Shown piece after piece: positions 44,952 to 53,320 of a stretch of DNA of 64,000 nucleotides. The translations under genes and the position numbers were made by a program. The DNA comes from a virus. The notes beneath the pieces are model-generated. The model was not told the DNA's origin. It saw only the letters and a program-made list of their open reading frames with translations, and ran no database searches. Positions within the stretch are counted from its first letter, which is position 1. Every line of letters starts with the position of its first letter. Where the stretch lies: positions 92,697-156,696 of the IMG/VR virus record IMGVR_UViG_3300045738_002037, one strand, 5' to 3'.

Positions 44952-45315
44952 GATTATGGCTATTAGTTTATTGGTGACGAGTATAATTGGGCTGGTAGTT
45001 TTAACAACTCATTGTGTTATCATAACAATTAATTTAAACAAAGTTTTAAAATTACTAAAGAAATGTAATAATAAAAAACGAATAAATAAAATAATAAATT
45101 TATTGGAAGAATGTGATGAACGAGGACAATTTACATCGCCACGACAAAAAACAAAATATTCAGGGGCAACTGCGTCATCAAGTGAAAAACAATTCGTCAA
45201 GACTAAAGAAGTTGATGAATTACCGCCAGAAGTCATCGCGCCAAGCCTCAAAAATCCCCCAAGACCAACTGGAGGCTTCGGGTCTAGAGTGGATAAAGAT
45301 AAACGTGATTCATAA
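44944..45315 (+). CDS. Small membrane protein, 123 aa
   Basis: One hydrophobic segment (ISLLVTSIIGLVVLTTHCVII, residues about 7-27) is followed by a highly basic stretch (LKLLKKCNNKKRINKII). A long polar tail rich in Ser, Pro and charged residues comes next. This is a type of N-terminally anchored membrane protein. The 3' part overlaps, in another frame, the possible upstream extension of the actin-like gene. No functional family was recognised. Confidence 0.6.
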   Translation: MSEIMAISLLVTSIIGLVVLTTHCVIITINLNKVLKLLKKCNNKKRINKIINLLEECDERGQFTSPRQKTKYSGATASSSEKQFVKTKEVDELPPEVIAPSLKNPPRPTGGFGSRVDKDKRDS

Positions 45316-46903
45316 TTTTAGTAAAAAAACCATAGTTGATGAGGAAGAGCTAAAATTAATAAATCCGGGCACAGGCAGCACTGGAAGAACAGCCCATAAA
45401 CCTGTTACTACAAAAAGAGCAAACAATTTAGAAATTCCGACAAAACCGGCGACTTCTATACCGCATAAAGATCATATAGTAAAACCTATAACCGCCAAAA
45501 ATATAATAATTACTTCTAAGACGTCTAAAAATACGTCAGAGACAGTTGAAAAACATAAAACTGACAAAACAGAATTAATTATTCCAACGCCGATTAAAGC
45601 GATTGAATTAGAAGCACTTGAATCTGTAATAATTACTACTACTTCTACTACAACCACAAAACCAACAACATATAACGAATTTAAAAAAGTAGAAAATTTA
45701 GAAATCAGAGAAGTTTCTGACAATGCAAAAAGAATTGCAGTTAGAAATGCAAGTGACAACTATGATTGTAAAGTATATAAACTAGGTGACGTTTTTACAG
45801 GTAGGAGAGTATTGATGACTAACATTGGCATAGACGTCGGCACTATGAACATCGTCATAGCTTATAAAAACAGCGAAGGCGAGGTTGATTATCTATCCGA
45901 AGTAAATGGGTATTGGATATTCGAAAGAGCCACGCCATTTATTGAAAATATGTTAAACGACGCAAATAAAGTTCGGTCAGACGGGACTGAGCGGTCTGCT
46001 AAATGGATCAAAATGCCGGAAACCAATCAAATATGCGTTCTTGGCAAAGATGCTGAAGAATTCGCATATGCTAAAAATGACACTCTTTTAAGACCTATGG
46101 CCGAAGGTGGGATCGCAGCTGAAGAAGAAGCCATGACAGTATTGGCCAGCATTGTCCAAGGTCTTCTTGAAATGGCCGAAAATGAAGTTGGTAAATTTGA
46201 TAAAGAAGTAAAAATTGTTTATTGCACAACTGCTCCGGCTATTAATAAAGAATCTAACATTGATTACCATAAACGAGTAGTTGATATTATTATCAGCGGA
46301 TATGAAACTACGTCTAATATTGACATGAATACTATTAAAGAATCGCATGCCATCGTGGTTAATGATAGTCCTGATGGAACCGGCATCGGAATTTCATGGG
46401 GCGCAGGCACCGTAACTGTTAGTTATGTAAAATATGGCATTGAAATTTATTCTTTTAGCTGGGTCGGAGCTGGAGATTGGATTGACACTCAAGTCGCAAT
46501 GCGCCATGGTTATAATCCTGAAGCTTTAAAAACTAGGAAAAAGACAGCTAAAGAAACCCCAACCACAGTTGCAAAAAGAAAACTGCAAATTGATCTTAGC
46601 CCAAATATTGAAGCTAAAGACCGAATCGAAATGGATATTAAATTGCATTATGATGTGTTGATCAACCAAGTTATTGACGGTATTGTGCAAGGTTTTACAG
46701 AGCATGAATCAGAAGCTCGCATTGATGAAGCTATCAACATTTACATGGCTGGCGGAACATCGTCTCCGAATGGATTCGAACAACGTGTGGCAATATTATT
46801 CGAAGAAAGAGATCCACCGTTTGAAATAGCAGAAGTTAATAAATCAGCTAAACCTTTATATGCAGTAGCTGAAGGATGTTTAAAAGCAGCAGAAATGTTC
46901 TAA
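45305..46903 (+). CDS. Actin-like ATPase (ParM/MreB/Hsp70 fold), with low-complexity N-terminal extension
   Basis: The ATPase core has NIGIDVGTMNIVIAY (phosphate 1), a SWGAGTVTVSYV block (phosphate 2), SFSWVGAGDWID and a C-terminal IYMAGGTSSPNGF (adenosine loop), the signature of the actin superfamily. Phage members form filaments that position or segregate DNA. The core starts at ATG 45815, with AGGAG 8 bases upstream. The same frame stays open for 500 bases before that, encoding a Lys/Thr/Pro-rich segment with a poly-Thr run (TTTSTTTTKPTTY). I therefore place the outer boundary at a GTG at 45305. Both products may be made. If only the internal start is used, the protein is 362 residues, normal for actin-like phage proteins. 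Confidence 0.7.
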   Translation: MIHNFSKKTIVDEEELKLINPGTGSTGRTAHKPVTTKRANNLEIPTKPATSIPHKDHIVKPITAKNIIITSKTSKNTSETVEKHKTDKTELIIPTPIKAIELEALESVIITTTSTTTTKPTTYNEFKKVENLEIREVSDNAKRIAVRNASDNYDCKVYKLGDVFTGRRVLMTNIGIDVGTMNIVIAYKNSEGEVDYLSEVNGYWIFERATPFIENMLNDANKVRSDGTERSAKWIKMPETNQICVLGKDAEEFAYAKNDTLLRPMAEGGIAAEEEAMTVLASIVQGLLEMAENEVGKFDKEVKIVYCTTAPAINKESNIDYHKRVVDIIISGYETTSNIDMNTIKESHAIVVNDSPDGTGIGISWGAGTVTVSYVKYGIEIYSFSWVGAGDWIDTQVAMRHGYNPEALKTRKKTAKETPTTVAKRKLQIDLSPNIEAKDRIEMDIKLHYDVLINQVIDGIVQGFTEHESEARIDEAINIYMAGGTSSPNGFEQRVAILFEERDPPFEIAEVNKSAKPLYAVAEGCLKAAEMF

Positions 46904-47334
46904 TGCCAGATGACTTAAATATTATAGCAGTAAGTGGTGGTTTTGACCCCGTTCACGTTGGCCATCTTCGAATGTTTAAAGATGCTGCTAAATATGGCAA
47001 AGTTGTAGTAATAGCCAACAGCGATGATTGGCTTATGAGAAAGAAAAATCACGTCTTTATGCCATTTGAAGAAAGAAAAGAAATCATCGAAGCATTCGAA
47101 TGTGTCTATAAGGTTGAGCATGTAGATGATTCTGACGGTACTGTATGTGAAGCTCTTACCAGAATTAAACCAGCATTTTTCGCAAATGGCGGAGATAGAA
47201 AATCCGATAATGTTCCAGAAATTGCGTTGTGTAACAATTTAGGAATCAAACTGCTCTGGAATATTGGCGGCGATAAAATTCAAAGCAGCAGTGATTTAGT
47301 TAAACTAGCAGACAATAATGCGAAAGAAGCATGA
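46903..47334 (+). CDS. Cytidylyltransferase-fold nucleotidyltransferase, HldE C-terminal-like, 143 aa
   Basis: The start is TAATG with the actin-like gene (ATG 46903). SGGFDPVHVGHLRMF (11-25) carries the HxGH nucleotidyltransferase motif. VVIANSDDWLMRKK, FMPFEERKEII and FFANGGDRKSD match the adenylyltransferase domain of HldE, which makes ADP-heptose from heptose-1-phosphate. Glycerol-3-phosphate cytidylyltransferases share the fold, so the substrate is not certain. With KdsA and the GT9 heptosyltransferase-like gene it fits an LPS-core-type sugar pathway. Confidence 0.7.
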   Translation: MPDDLNIIAVSGGFDPVHVGHLRMFKDAAKYGKVVVIANSDDWLMRKKNHVFMPFEERKEIIEAFECVYKVEHVDDSDGTVCEALTRIKPAFFANGGDRKSDNVPEIALCNNLGIKLLWNIGGDKIQSSSDLVKLADNNAKEA

Positions 47335-47340
47335 ATCCAT

Positions 47341-48099
47341 ATGAAGTGTAGAGCATGTGGGCATGGCAAACTCAAAATTTTTCATGCTCAAGTGGAGAAA
47401 AATTCCCGCCCAGATCGGGAGACCAATTCATGGGATTGGCACAAATGCCAAAATTGTGGGTCTGACACGTCTACTGAACCTGACCCAGATGCCACCAAAA
47501 TATATGACGCAAATTATCCTAAAATTCGTTTAACTACGTTGGCCCAAACGTCGGATTTATTAAATACTCCTTTAGAAAACATTCGATCCGCAGTTGAATG
47601 GTCAATAACCGAATATACTACTAATGTTGATTATATAAATTCTGTTAGAGATTCTTTGCCAGACAATACAGTATTAGAAATTGGCAGTTGTGAAGGATCT
47701 GGAATAATAGCATTTGAACGCCAAGATTATGAAGCACATGGCTGGGATTTAATGCCCCCCAACATATGTGATAAATCTAAAGTTACAATTGGAAAATGTT
47801 TTTCAGCTGACCAAATGGGGAAACAATTTTCCATTGTGATATTGCGAGAAGTTATTGAACATGTGGCAGATTGGGAATCATTGTTAAAAGAAATACACGC
47901 TGTTTTATTGCCCGAAGGAGTATTGCAGGTCCAAACTCCTTTGCCATGTTCTAGACGTGACGCAACTCCATATCAACAAGATCATATTATAATATTTTCG
48001 GCCAATGAATTGCAAAGGCAACTGATCAAGCATAAATTTATCATACTTTCTTCCCTTTATTGGGAATGTGGCCAAATGGTAATGGTCAAAAAAATTTAG
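47341..48099 (+). CDS. SAM-dependent methyltransferase with N-terminal zinc ribbon, 252 aa
   Basis: MKCRACGHG and KCQNCGSD form an N-terminal zinc-binding part. The Rossmann core shows VLEIGSCEGSGIIAFE (SAM-binding motif I), AHGWDLMP, VILREVIEHVADWESLL (motif of class I methyltransferases) and LLPEGVLQVQTPLP. The arrangement is that of sugar or small-molecule methyltransferases in O-antigen clusters. The N-terminal ribbon resembles that of C-methyltransferases, but the chemistry is unproven. It ends in convergent overlap with the dioxygenase fusion gene. Confidence 0.75.
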   Translation: MKCRACGHGKLKIFHAQVEKNSRPDRETNSWDWHKCQNCGSDTSTEPDPDATKIYDANYPKIRLTTLAQTSDLLNTPLENIRSAVEWSITEYTTNVDYINSVRDSLPDNTVLEIGSCEGSGIIAFERQDYEAHGWDLMPPNICDKSKVTIGKCFSADQMGKQFSIVILREVIEHVADWESLLKEIHAVLLPEGVLQVQTPLPCSRRDATPYQQDHIIIFSANELQRQLIKHKFIILSSLYWECGQMVMVKKI

Positions 48100-50426
48100 C
48101 CGTCTGACCGCGTTGGCAATAATTTGGGGTTAGCAATTGGAAAATACCACCCTTTTTGCTTATATTGTTTGGCATCCGGCATATCACCACGATGATTAAC
48201 GCCCGAATAATGTAATATAACTGCCTCACGCCATAGATCAGCATTTTTAGGCTCTGATCCTCGATGTAACAATCGCGCATGCCAAAATAGAACGTCTCCT
48301 TTTTTAGGCACGAATTTTTCTATATTTAATTCAGCTTTATCGATAAGACCATTTAAAAGTGGAGTTAAAAGCTCTTCTGATTTTTTAGGCCAAGCGGCGT
48401 CGTTTTTATCTAACTCAAATTCTGTTATTATTTTGTTTTGCTCAATAGGCGGCAATATATGAGATCCTCTAATAAATTCAAATGGTCCGGAATCTTCGTG
48501 TATATCGTTTAAAGCAATCCAAACAGCAACATACCAATCTTTAACATGGCTCGGATTTAAATAACTATCTTGATGCCAATTGCGTTCCGTTGATTTCCAG
48601 CCGGTGAGAGCCAAATGCACTCCCATTGGCTCTCCTATTAAACTTTTCAGCATGTTTTGAATTGGGTCGCAAGTTGCTAATTCTAAAAGAGAAGGAATCT
48701 GCATGTAGGGGCATGGGCTTTGATAACCATCGGGATTATCGCTATTTTGCCTATTGTCGCGGACCCATTCTTTTTTATAATTGTCTATAACACCATTTGG
48801 CAATAAATTACTTTTTACAATTAAACCGTTATCTTTCCAATATTTCTGGTCATCGGTCAATGTGTCATTTACATTTGTTTTATCGAGCCAAGGCAATTCT
48901 GGGTCAGTAATATTTCCTAGTATATTTTGCAGTGGTTTTAATAATTCTTGTTTGTCATCCAAAAGGCATTTGATTTTTTGCGTTTCTGGTTCGATCGCTA
49001 TTTTAATTGGGCTATGGCCGTATAATTCGCCTATCGCAAAATATATTTCTTTTTCTTCAAACATAGCAGTGGTTGTTGCGATGCGCGGGAATTTTTCTTT
49101 CCAATGCTCGTAAAATTTTTTGCTTTGCTCAACGTAATGTTTATATCCGCCATCTTTAAGATTATCACTCCCATTAGAGCAATGTTTAAATGATAGTTTA
49201 GCCACATAGTTCTTTAATTTTTTACTTTTTGCTGTTAAACATATATCAGCGCCATAAAAATGAAAATGATCTAAATATTCGCCAAATTTTAATTCATTGT
49301 CTCTGTCTGCAATCATCAAAAATTCATCTAGTGTTTGAACCTCCATTAAATTAAAGGGATATTTTCCTATTGAAAAGTCTGCGCCAGTTCTTTTGTTTTT
49401 ACAATCTTTTAGCCAATAAAAATCAAAAACAATGGGCTTCATGCCCGCTATTCCAATTAACCCGAATTTTTTAATCGGCGAAATATTTTGCTCAAATTCC
49501 AATAAAAAATCGCTGGATTCAGATACTACGTCTTGATGTGAATAAAAAATATACTTCCCTGTTGTAGCGTCTGTTAATTTATTTAAAGATTCTGAAGATG
49601 GCATATTAAAAACATTATTATTTAAATATACAAAATTAAACCTTTTTTTTGATTTAAGAGTATATTGCAATTTTTGCAGTCTATCAAGCTTGGTTGCACA
49701 TACAACATATGAATAATTAAAAGGGCCATTGGGCGAAATTAATTTTGGTTTTATATGTAAGTCTAAATTGCTTATGTCTTTTATGGATTTTGATATTGTG
49801 TTATTCTTTTCCACATTTTTACGATATAAAAATTTGTTACGTGCATATAACAAAGATCTATTGCGTATGCATAAGTTCGTATAGCCCAATTTATTGATTT
49901 TTAGGCCAAATTCAAAATCAATTTTGTTAATCTTATCTGCTAATTTTTTGCGAATTAATAAACACGATACGGTTATTTCATCGATTTTAGTATTTTGAGC
50001 ATTATTAATTTGTTTATTATCATACCAAATTAAACGGTGGCTTACGCACCCGATGTTAGATATACAAGCATATTTTGTCATTTCCGTTATAGCATCATAA
50101 GTAAACAAAACATTGTCATCTAAGAATAATATAAAATCTCCATCGCAATTGCCGCGTTCATACTTTTCATAAACATGAATTTTTTTAATGAATTCTTTAT
50201 TGGTTTTATCTGCTAATTCTGTTAAATCGCCGCCATGCGATTTTGCGATAACATGCACATTATAATTGGGATATTTAACATGGTTAAATATGCTTTCTAA
50301 ACAATTGTTAAGAAATCCATCTTTGTCTTTTGATATTATGCAAACATTAATTTTCACATTGCCGTTAAGTGTCATTACGTCCCAATCGACAAAAGGATAT
50401 TTGGGCCGTTTTTTAATCAAAAACAT
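48096..50426 (-). CDS. Two glycosyltransferase-fold domains fused to a phytanoyl-CoA-dioxygenase-like domain, 776 aa
   Basis: AGGATTAAATAC precedes the ATG at 50426. Residues about 25-240 form a GT-A domain (INVCIISKDKDGFLNNCLES; FILFLDDNVLF with a DD pair). Residues about 250-480 form a second GT-A or StrF-like domain (YSYVVCATKLDRLQKLQ; YIFYSHQDVV; YGADICLTAK). Residues 520-770 form a PhyH-type iron and 2-oxoglutarate dioxygenase with WHQDSYL (HxD, near 618), a distal His in ARLLHRGSEP (near 717) and the following Arg. It probably transfers and then oxidises sugar residues. Fusion of two transferases with an oxygenase is unusual. The function in the island is inferred from the domains. Confidence 0.75.
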   Translation of the reverse strand: MFLIKKRPKYPFVDWDVMTLNGNVKINVCIISKDKDGFLNNCLESIFNHVKYPNYNVHVIAKSHGGDLTELADKTNKEFIKKIHVYEKYERGNCDGDFILFLDDNVLFTYDAITEMTKYACISNIGCVSHRLIWYDNKQINNAQNTKIDEITVSCLLIRKKLADKINKIDFEFGLKINKLGYTNLCIRNRSLLYARNKFLYRKNVEKNNTISKSIKDISNLDLHIKPKLISPNGPFNYSYVVCATKLDRLQKLQYTLKSKKRFNFVYLNNNVFNMPSSESLNKLTDATTGKYIFYSHQDVVSESSDFLLEFEQNISPIKKFGLIGIAGMKPIVFDFYWLKDCKNKRTGADFSIGKYPFNLMEVQTLDEFLMIADRDNELKFGEYLDHFHFYGADICLTAKSKKLKNYVAKLSFKHCSNGSDNLKDGGYKHYVEQSKKFYEHWKEKFPRIATTTAMFEEKEIYFAIGELYGHSPIKIAIEPETQKIKCLLDDKQELLKPLQNILGNITDPELPWLDKTNVNDTLTDDQKYWKDNGLIVKSNLLPNGVIDNYKKEWVRDNRQNSDNPDGYQSPCPYMQIPSLLELATCDPIQNMLKSLIGEPMGVHLALTGWKSTERNWHQDSYLNPSHVKDWYVAVWIALNDIHEDSGPFEFIRGSHILPPIEQNKIITEFELDKNDAAWPKKSEELLTPLLNGLIDKAELNIEKFVPKKGDVLFWHARLLHRGSEPKNADLWREAVILHYSGVNHRGDMPDAKQYKQKGWYFPIANPKLLPTRSDG

Positions 50427-50450
50427 GTATTTAATCCTAAAAGACTAAAC

Positions 50451-51146
50451 ATGAACAATATAATCATTAGATATGTTACGCCAGAAGCGATAATATTTGA
50501 ATTAGAAAAACCCCATGATATTTACTTGCTATGCGAAATCAATGGAGTTTTTAAAATTTACGATGATAAATTAAATAAAATAATTACCCCAAATGCAAAC
50601 GAATGGGTTAAATCTCATTCTAACAGCTCATTAGAATTACTTTTAAATTTAGCAAGAACATTTCGAGATGGAATGCAGTGTTCTTATAATGGTGGCGATA
50701 TTTTAGAATATCTAGTGTTATTTAGCATATTAATTAAAAACTCTATATTCCATAGCGAATTGGCAAGTAAATATGCAAGCGTTTATTTTATAGAAATATG
50801 CGACCCAGATGATGTGCCAGAAGTAATTGATGGAATCAGAAATAATTGGGATGAATTGCTAGATAAATTTGGCGAAAAAGAACTGTTAAACAATCTTCAT
50901 AGATGGGTACGATTTTGCAATTATAACTGCCCGGACAATACTATAATTTTTGAAAAATTCGTGAATAGATTGGGCGAAGGTGTTTCGCCGCCGTCTTATC
51001 CAAACACAGCTGAACACGATGAAAAATTGGCAAGTGATGTTTTAAAAAGTGTTGGCAAAGATTTAAAAGAATATAAAAATGTTCCCAATGAAATACTAGA
51101 ATTAGCGCATGAATTTAAAGCCAAAAGATTACAAAGGACCACTTGA
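50451..51146 (+). CDS. Hypothetical protein, 231 aa
   Basis: It starts 24 bases from the divergent dioxygenase-fusion gene. The protein is mostly helical and acidic (CDPDDVPEVIDGIRNNWDELLDKFGE; LNNLHRWVRFCNYNCPD), with two Cys near residue 160. No domain was recognised. It overlaps the DnaE-like gene by 38 bases in another frame, so both are probably on the same transcript and it may belong to the replication machinery. Confidence 0.65.
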   Translation: MNNIIIRYVTPEAIIFELEKPHDIYLLCEINGVFKIYDDKLNKIITPNANEWVKSHSNSSLELLLNLARTFRDGMQCSYNGGDILEYLVLFSILIKNSIFHSELASKYASVYFIEICDPDDVPEVIDGIRNNWDELLDKFGEKELLNNLHRWVRFCNYNCPDNTIIFEKFVNRLGEGVSPPSYPNTAEHDEKLASDVLKSVGKDLKEYKNVPNEILELAHEFKAKRLQRTT

Positions 51147-52578
51147 GTTCTGTCATCTTCACAATCACACCCTTTTTTCAGTTCTTGATGGGGTTGCTTC
51201 GCCCGAGCAATATGCTGAGCAATGTTATAAACGTGGCTATCCGGCAATGAGCGCCACAGAACATGGGCATATGGCATCTGTTCCAGATATGTATTTGGCA
51301 TTCCAGAAATATGGGGTTAAGTACATTCCGGGGTGTGAAATTTATTTTAATGATTATGAATATGGCACTAATTTTGAAAATGTAGAAAATCGTCAAAATT
51401 TTATTAAAAATGATGGTAAAATTAGACAGCTTAGAATAGATAACCCCTATTTATACGAACGATATGCACGAAACCGCCATTTAACAATATTAGCAAAAAA
51501 TCAAATTGGATTTGAAAATTTATTAAAACTGACAACTCAAGCACACAATGATCAATACGGCGCGGGGCGAACAAAATTTCCAAGAATTGGCTTTGAAAGA
51601 CTTTGCAAATTCAAAGAAGGATTAATAATATTATCAGGATGTTTAAACGGGCCAGTGGCTCATGAACTTAGACTAAAGCAAATTAAATCATTCGGAAAAG
51701 ACGAAGAAGGAAATAGAACATCCGAAATAGTGTGGGACAGCGATGAAGATCATTGGGGCGAAGTTGGTAGATTTAAAGCCGCTGCTAAATGGGTAAAAGC
51801 ATTCCACGACGAATTTGGCGAGGATTATTTCATAGAACTGCAAATGCCTGGGCTTCCAGAATTGCATGATGACGAAGTATTTCAAAAACTCATAGCGTTG
51901 GCCGATCATTATAAAATAAAGACAATTTTGGCGAATGATTGCCATTATTTAAACAGAGAAGATTTTATTTTACAAAAAATTATGATGGCTGTAGTTCAAG
52001 ACACCACCATAGATGACCCAAATTTGTTTCATGTGAACAGCGACGAACAATTCATGAAAACAAGAGCTGAATTGTGGGCGATGTTTAAAAACAATGGTTA
52101 CAGCAAAGGCATGGGCGACAGTGTGTTTGAAAACATGTGTGATAATACTCTATTAATAGCTGACAAATGCGAAGCATTTTCTATTGACACATCCCCTAAA
52201 ATTCCAGAAGTTGATGATGCTGTTGTAAAACTAAAAAGCATAGTGGCTAAAAAACTCTATAAATTGGGACTGCATAAATCCACTGAAAAGTTTTTTATCG
52301 ACGGCAAGGAAGTCACTTACGTTGAACAAGCGTCTATTGAATTAAAAAGATTCATTGACAAAGGATTTGCAAGTTACTTTTTGATTACAAGAGAACTGGT
52401 GCAATATGGAAAAAAGAGAGGCTGGCCGTTTAGTCCAAGAGGAAGCGCCGGTGGATCGTTAGTTTGTTATTTATTAGATATACATGTTATTGATCCGATG
52501 AAGTGGGGGCTGTCTTTTGATAGATTTTTATCGCCATCTCGCGGTGGATATATGCTAGATATTTCTATGCCAGCTTAA
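51109..52578 (+). CDS. DnaE-type DNA polymerase III alpha subunit, N-terminal half (PHP plus partial palm)
   Basis: The first 250 residues are a PHP domain: CHLHNHTLFSVLDG (15-28), AMSATEHGHM, YIPGCEIYFNDYE and ILANDCHYL. In DnaE this carries a pyrophosphatase or proofreading function. Then come the palm-proximal motifs, ending in SPRGSAGGSLVCYLLDIHVI and SFDRFLSPSRGGYMLDISMPA. In complete DnaE this is followed by the P-D-x-D-x-D-F catalytic motif, which is absent because the frame stops at 52576. At 489 residues it is less than half of a normal DnaE (over 1,000). The last bases are shared with the convergent 95-aa gene. No intein start was seen. It may be one part of a split polymerase whose other half lies outside the window, or a relic. 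Confidence 0.8.
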   Translation: MNLKPKDYKGPLEFCHLHNHTLFSVLDGVASPEQYAEQCYKRGYPAMSATEHGHMASVPDMYLAFQKYGVKYIPGCEIYFNDYEYGTNFENVENRQNFIKNDGKIRQLRIDNPYLYERYARNRHLTILAKNQIGFENLLKLTTQAHNDQYGAGRTKFPRIGFERLCKFKEGLIILSGCLNGPVAHELRLKQIKSFGKDEEGNRTSEIVWDSDEDHWGEVGRFKAAAKWVKAFHDEFGEDYFIELQMPGLPELHDDEVFQKLIALADHYKIKTILANDCHYLNREDFILQKIMMAVVQDTTIDDPNLFHVNSDEQFMKTRAELWAMFKNNGYSKGMGDSVFENMCDNTLLIADKCEAFSIDTSPKIPEVDDAVVKLKSIVAKKLYKLGLHKSTEKFFIDGKEVTYVEQASIELKRFIDKGFASYFLITRELVQYGKKRGWPFSPRGSAGGSLVCYLLDIHVIDPMKWGLSFDRFLSPSRGGYMLDISMPA

Positions 52579-52862
52579 TATTCATCCTCTTCTAAATCTT
52601 CTAAATCTTCTAAATCATCTAAATCTTCCATAGTAATACCGTATGATTCAAATAATTCTTTATTCGTATAATAATCATCTGTAAATATTGTGTCATAACT
52701 TATTTCCATGGCCACATGCTTACTACATCCGGCACATATTTCACTAGATTTCATGCCAACATCGTCTACTGGTTTTTCATAAAACATTGATGATTCGCAA
52801 ATACAACATGGCCCCGATATTAATGCTAAACCATTGTTAATCGCTATTATTGTTTCTGACAT
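52575..52862 (-). CDS. Cysteine-rich protein with acidic repeat tail, 95 aa
   Basis: GAGGATAAAA precedes the ATG. CCICESSMF and ICAGCSKH give two Cys pairs of a small zinc ribbon. The tail is an acidic repeat (DLDDLEDLEDLEEDEY) encoded by a 9-base tandem repeat. The gene's 3' end overlaps the truncated polymerase by 4 bases in convergent orientation. No family was recognised. Confidence 0.65.
   Translation of the reverse strand: MSETIIAINNGLALISGPCCICESSMFYEKPVDDVGMKSSEICAGCSKHVAMEISYDTIFTDDYYTNKELFESYGITMEDLDDLEDLEDLEEDEY
52587..52632 (-). repeat. 9-bp tandem repeat (tcttctaaa)n
   Basis: Four to five copies, some with one change (tcatctaaa), encode the DLE repeat at the acidic end of the small zinc-ribbon protein. 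Slippage could change its length among relatives. Confidence 0.75.
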
Positions 52863-52864
52863 TT

Positions 52865-53227
52865 TTATCCTCTATTATACGGATCTTCTAATCGTACGAT
52901 GTCGTCCTCGCTACAACCTCCAAATTGCATTTCCATAATATGCAATATAGAATCGGTTGCGCGCACTTGATGTTTATCCTGAGGGTTAATAAGGAATGAT
53001 TGGCCTGGGAAAACCGGTTCCCAAGCAGCATCGTTAAGCTTTATTTCACCTTTGCCATCTTTTATAAACCATAATTCTGATCTATTAAGATGATATTGAT
53101 ATGATATTGCGTGCCCAGGATTTATAGAAATACACTTAAACACAGTATTGTCGTCTCTATAATAGTCTATATATTGCCCCCATGGCTTTTTAACAATTGT
53201 CTGATTTAATGCTTTTATTTTGTTCAT
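52865..53227 (-). CDS. Cupin protein, mannose-6-phosphate isomerase type II-like, 120 aa
   Basis: KKPWGQYIDYYRDD, YQYHLNRSELWFIKDGKGEI, PGQSFLINPQDKHQVRA and the final VRLEDPYNRG are the conserved segments of the C-terminal cupin of type II phosphomannose isomerase / GDP-mannose pyrophosphorylase. His residues in YHLNRSE and KHQV are the metal ligands; the E of RSE is also conserved. It converts fructose-6-phosphate to mannose-6-phosphate at the head of GDP-mannose and GDP-fucose synthesis. It lies next to, and divergent from, a GDP-fucose synthase-like gene, a fitting pathway partner. Confidence 0.8.
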   Translation of the reverse strand: MNKIKALNQTIVKKPWGQYIDYYRDDNTVFKCISINPGHAISYQYHLNRSELWFIKDGKGEIKLNDAAWEPVFPGQSFLINPQDKHQVRATDSILHIMEMQFGGCSEDDIVRLEDPYNRG

Positions 53228-53320
53228 AAAACTTTCATAAAACTTTTATCTTAAGTACTAAATGTCATACCTTATTTTCACGGTAAATAATGCGTAAGAA
53301 ATAATATAAGGAAAACCATA

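Noticed and set aside
52500-52578. Intein or split intein at the end of the DnaE fragment
   Set aside because: The frame stops directly after the palm segment. No Cys/Ser start block of 100 or more residues typical of an N-intein follows.
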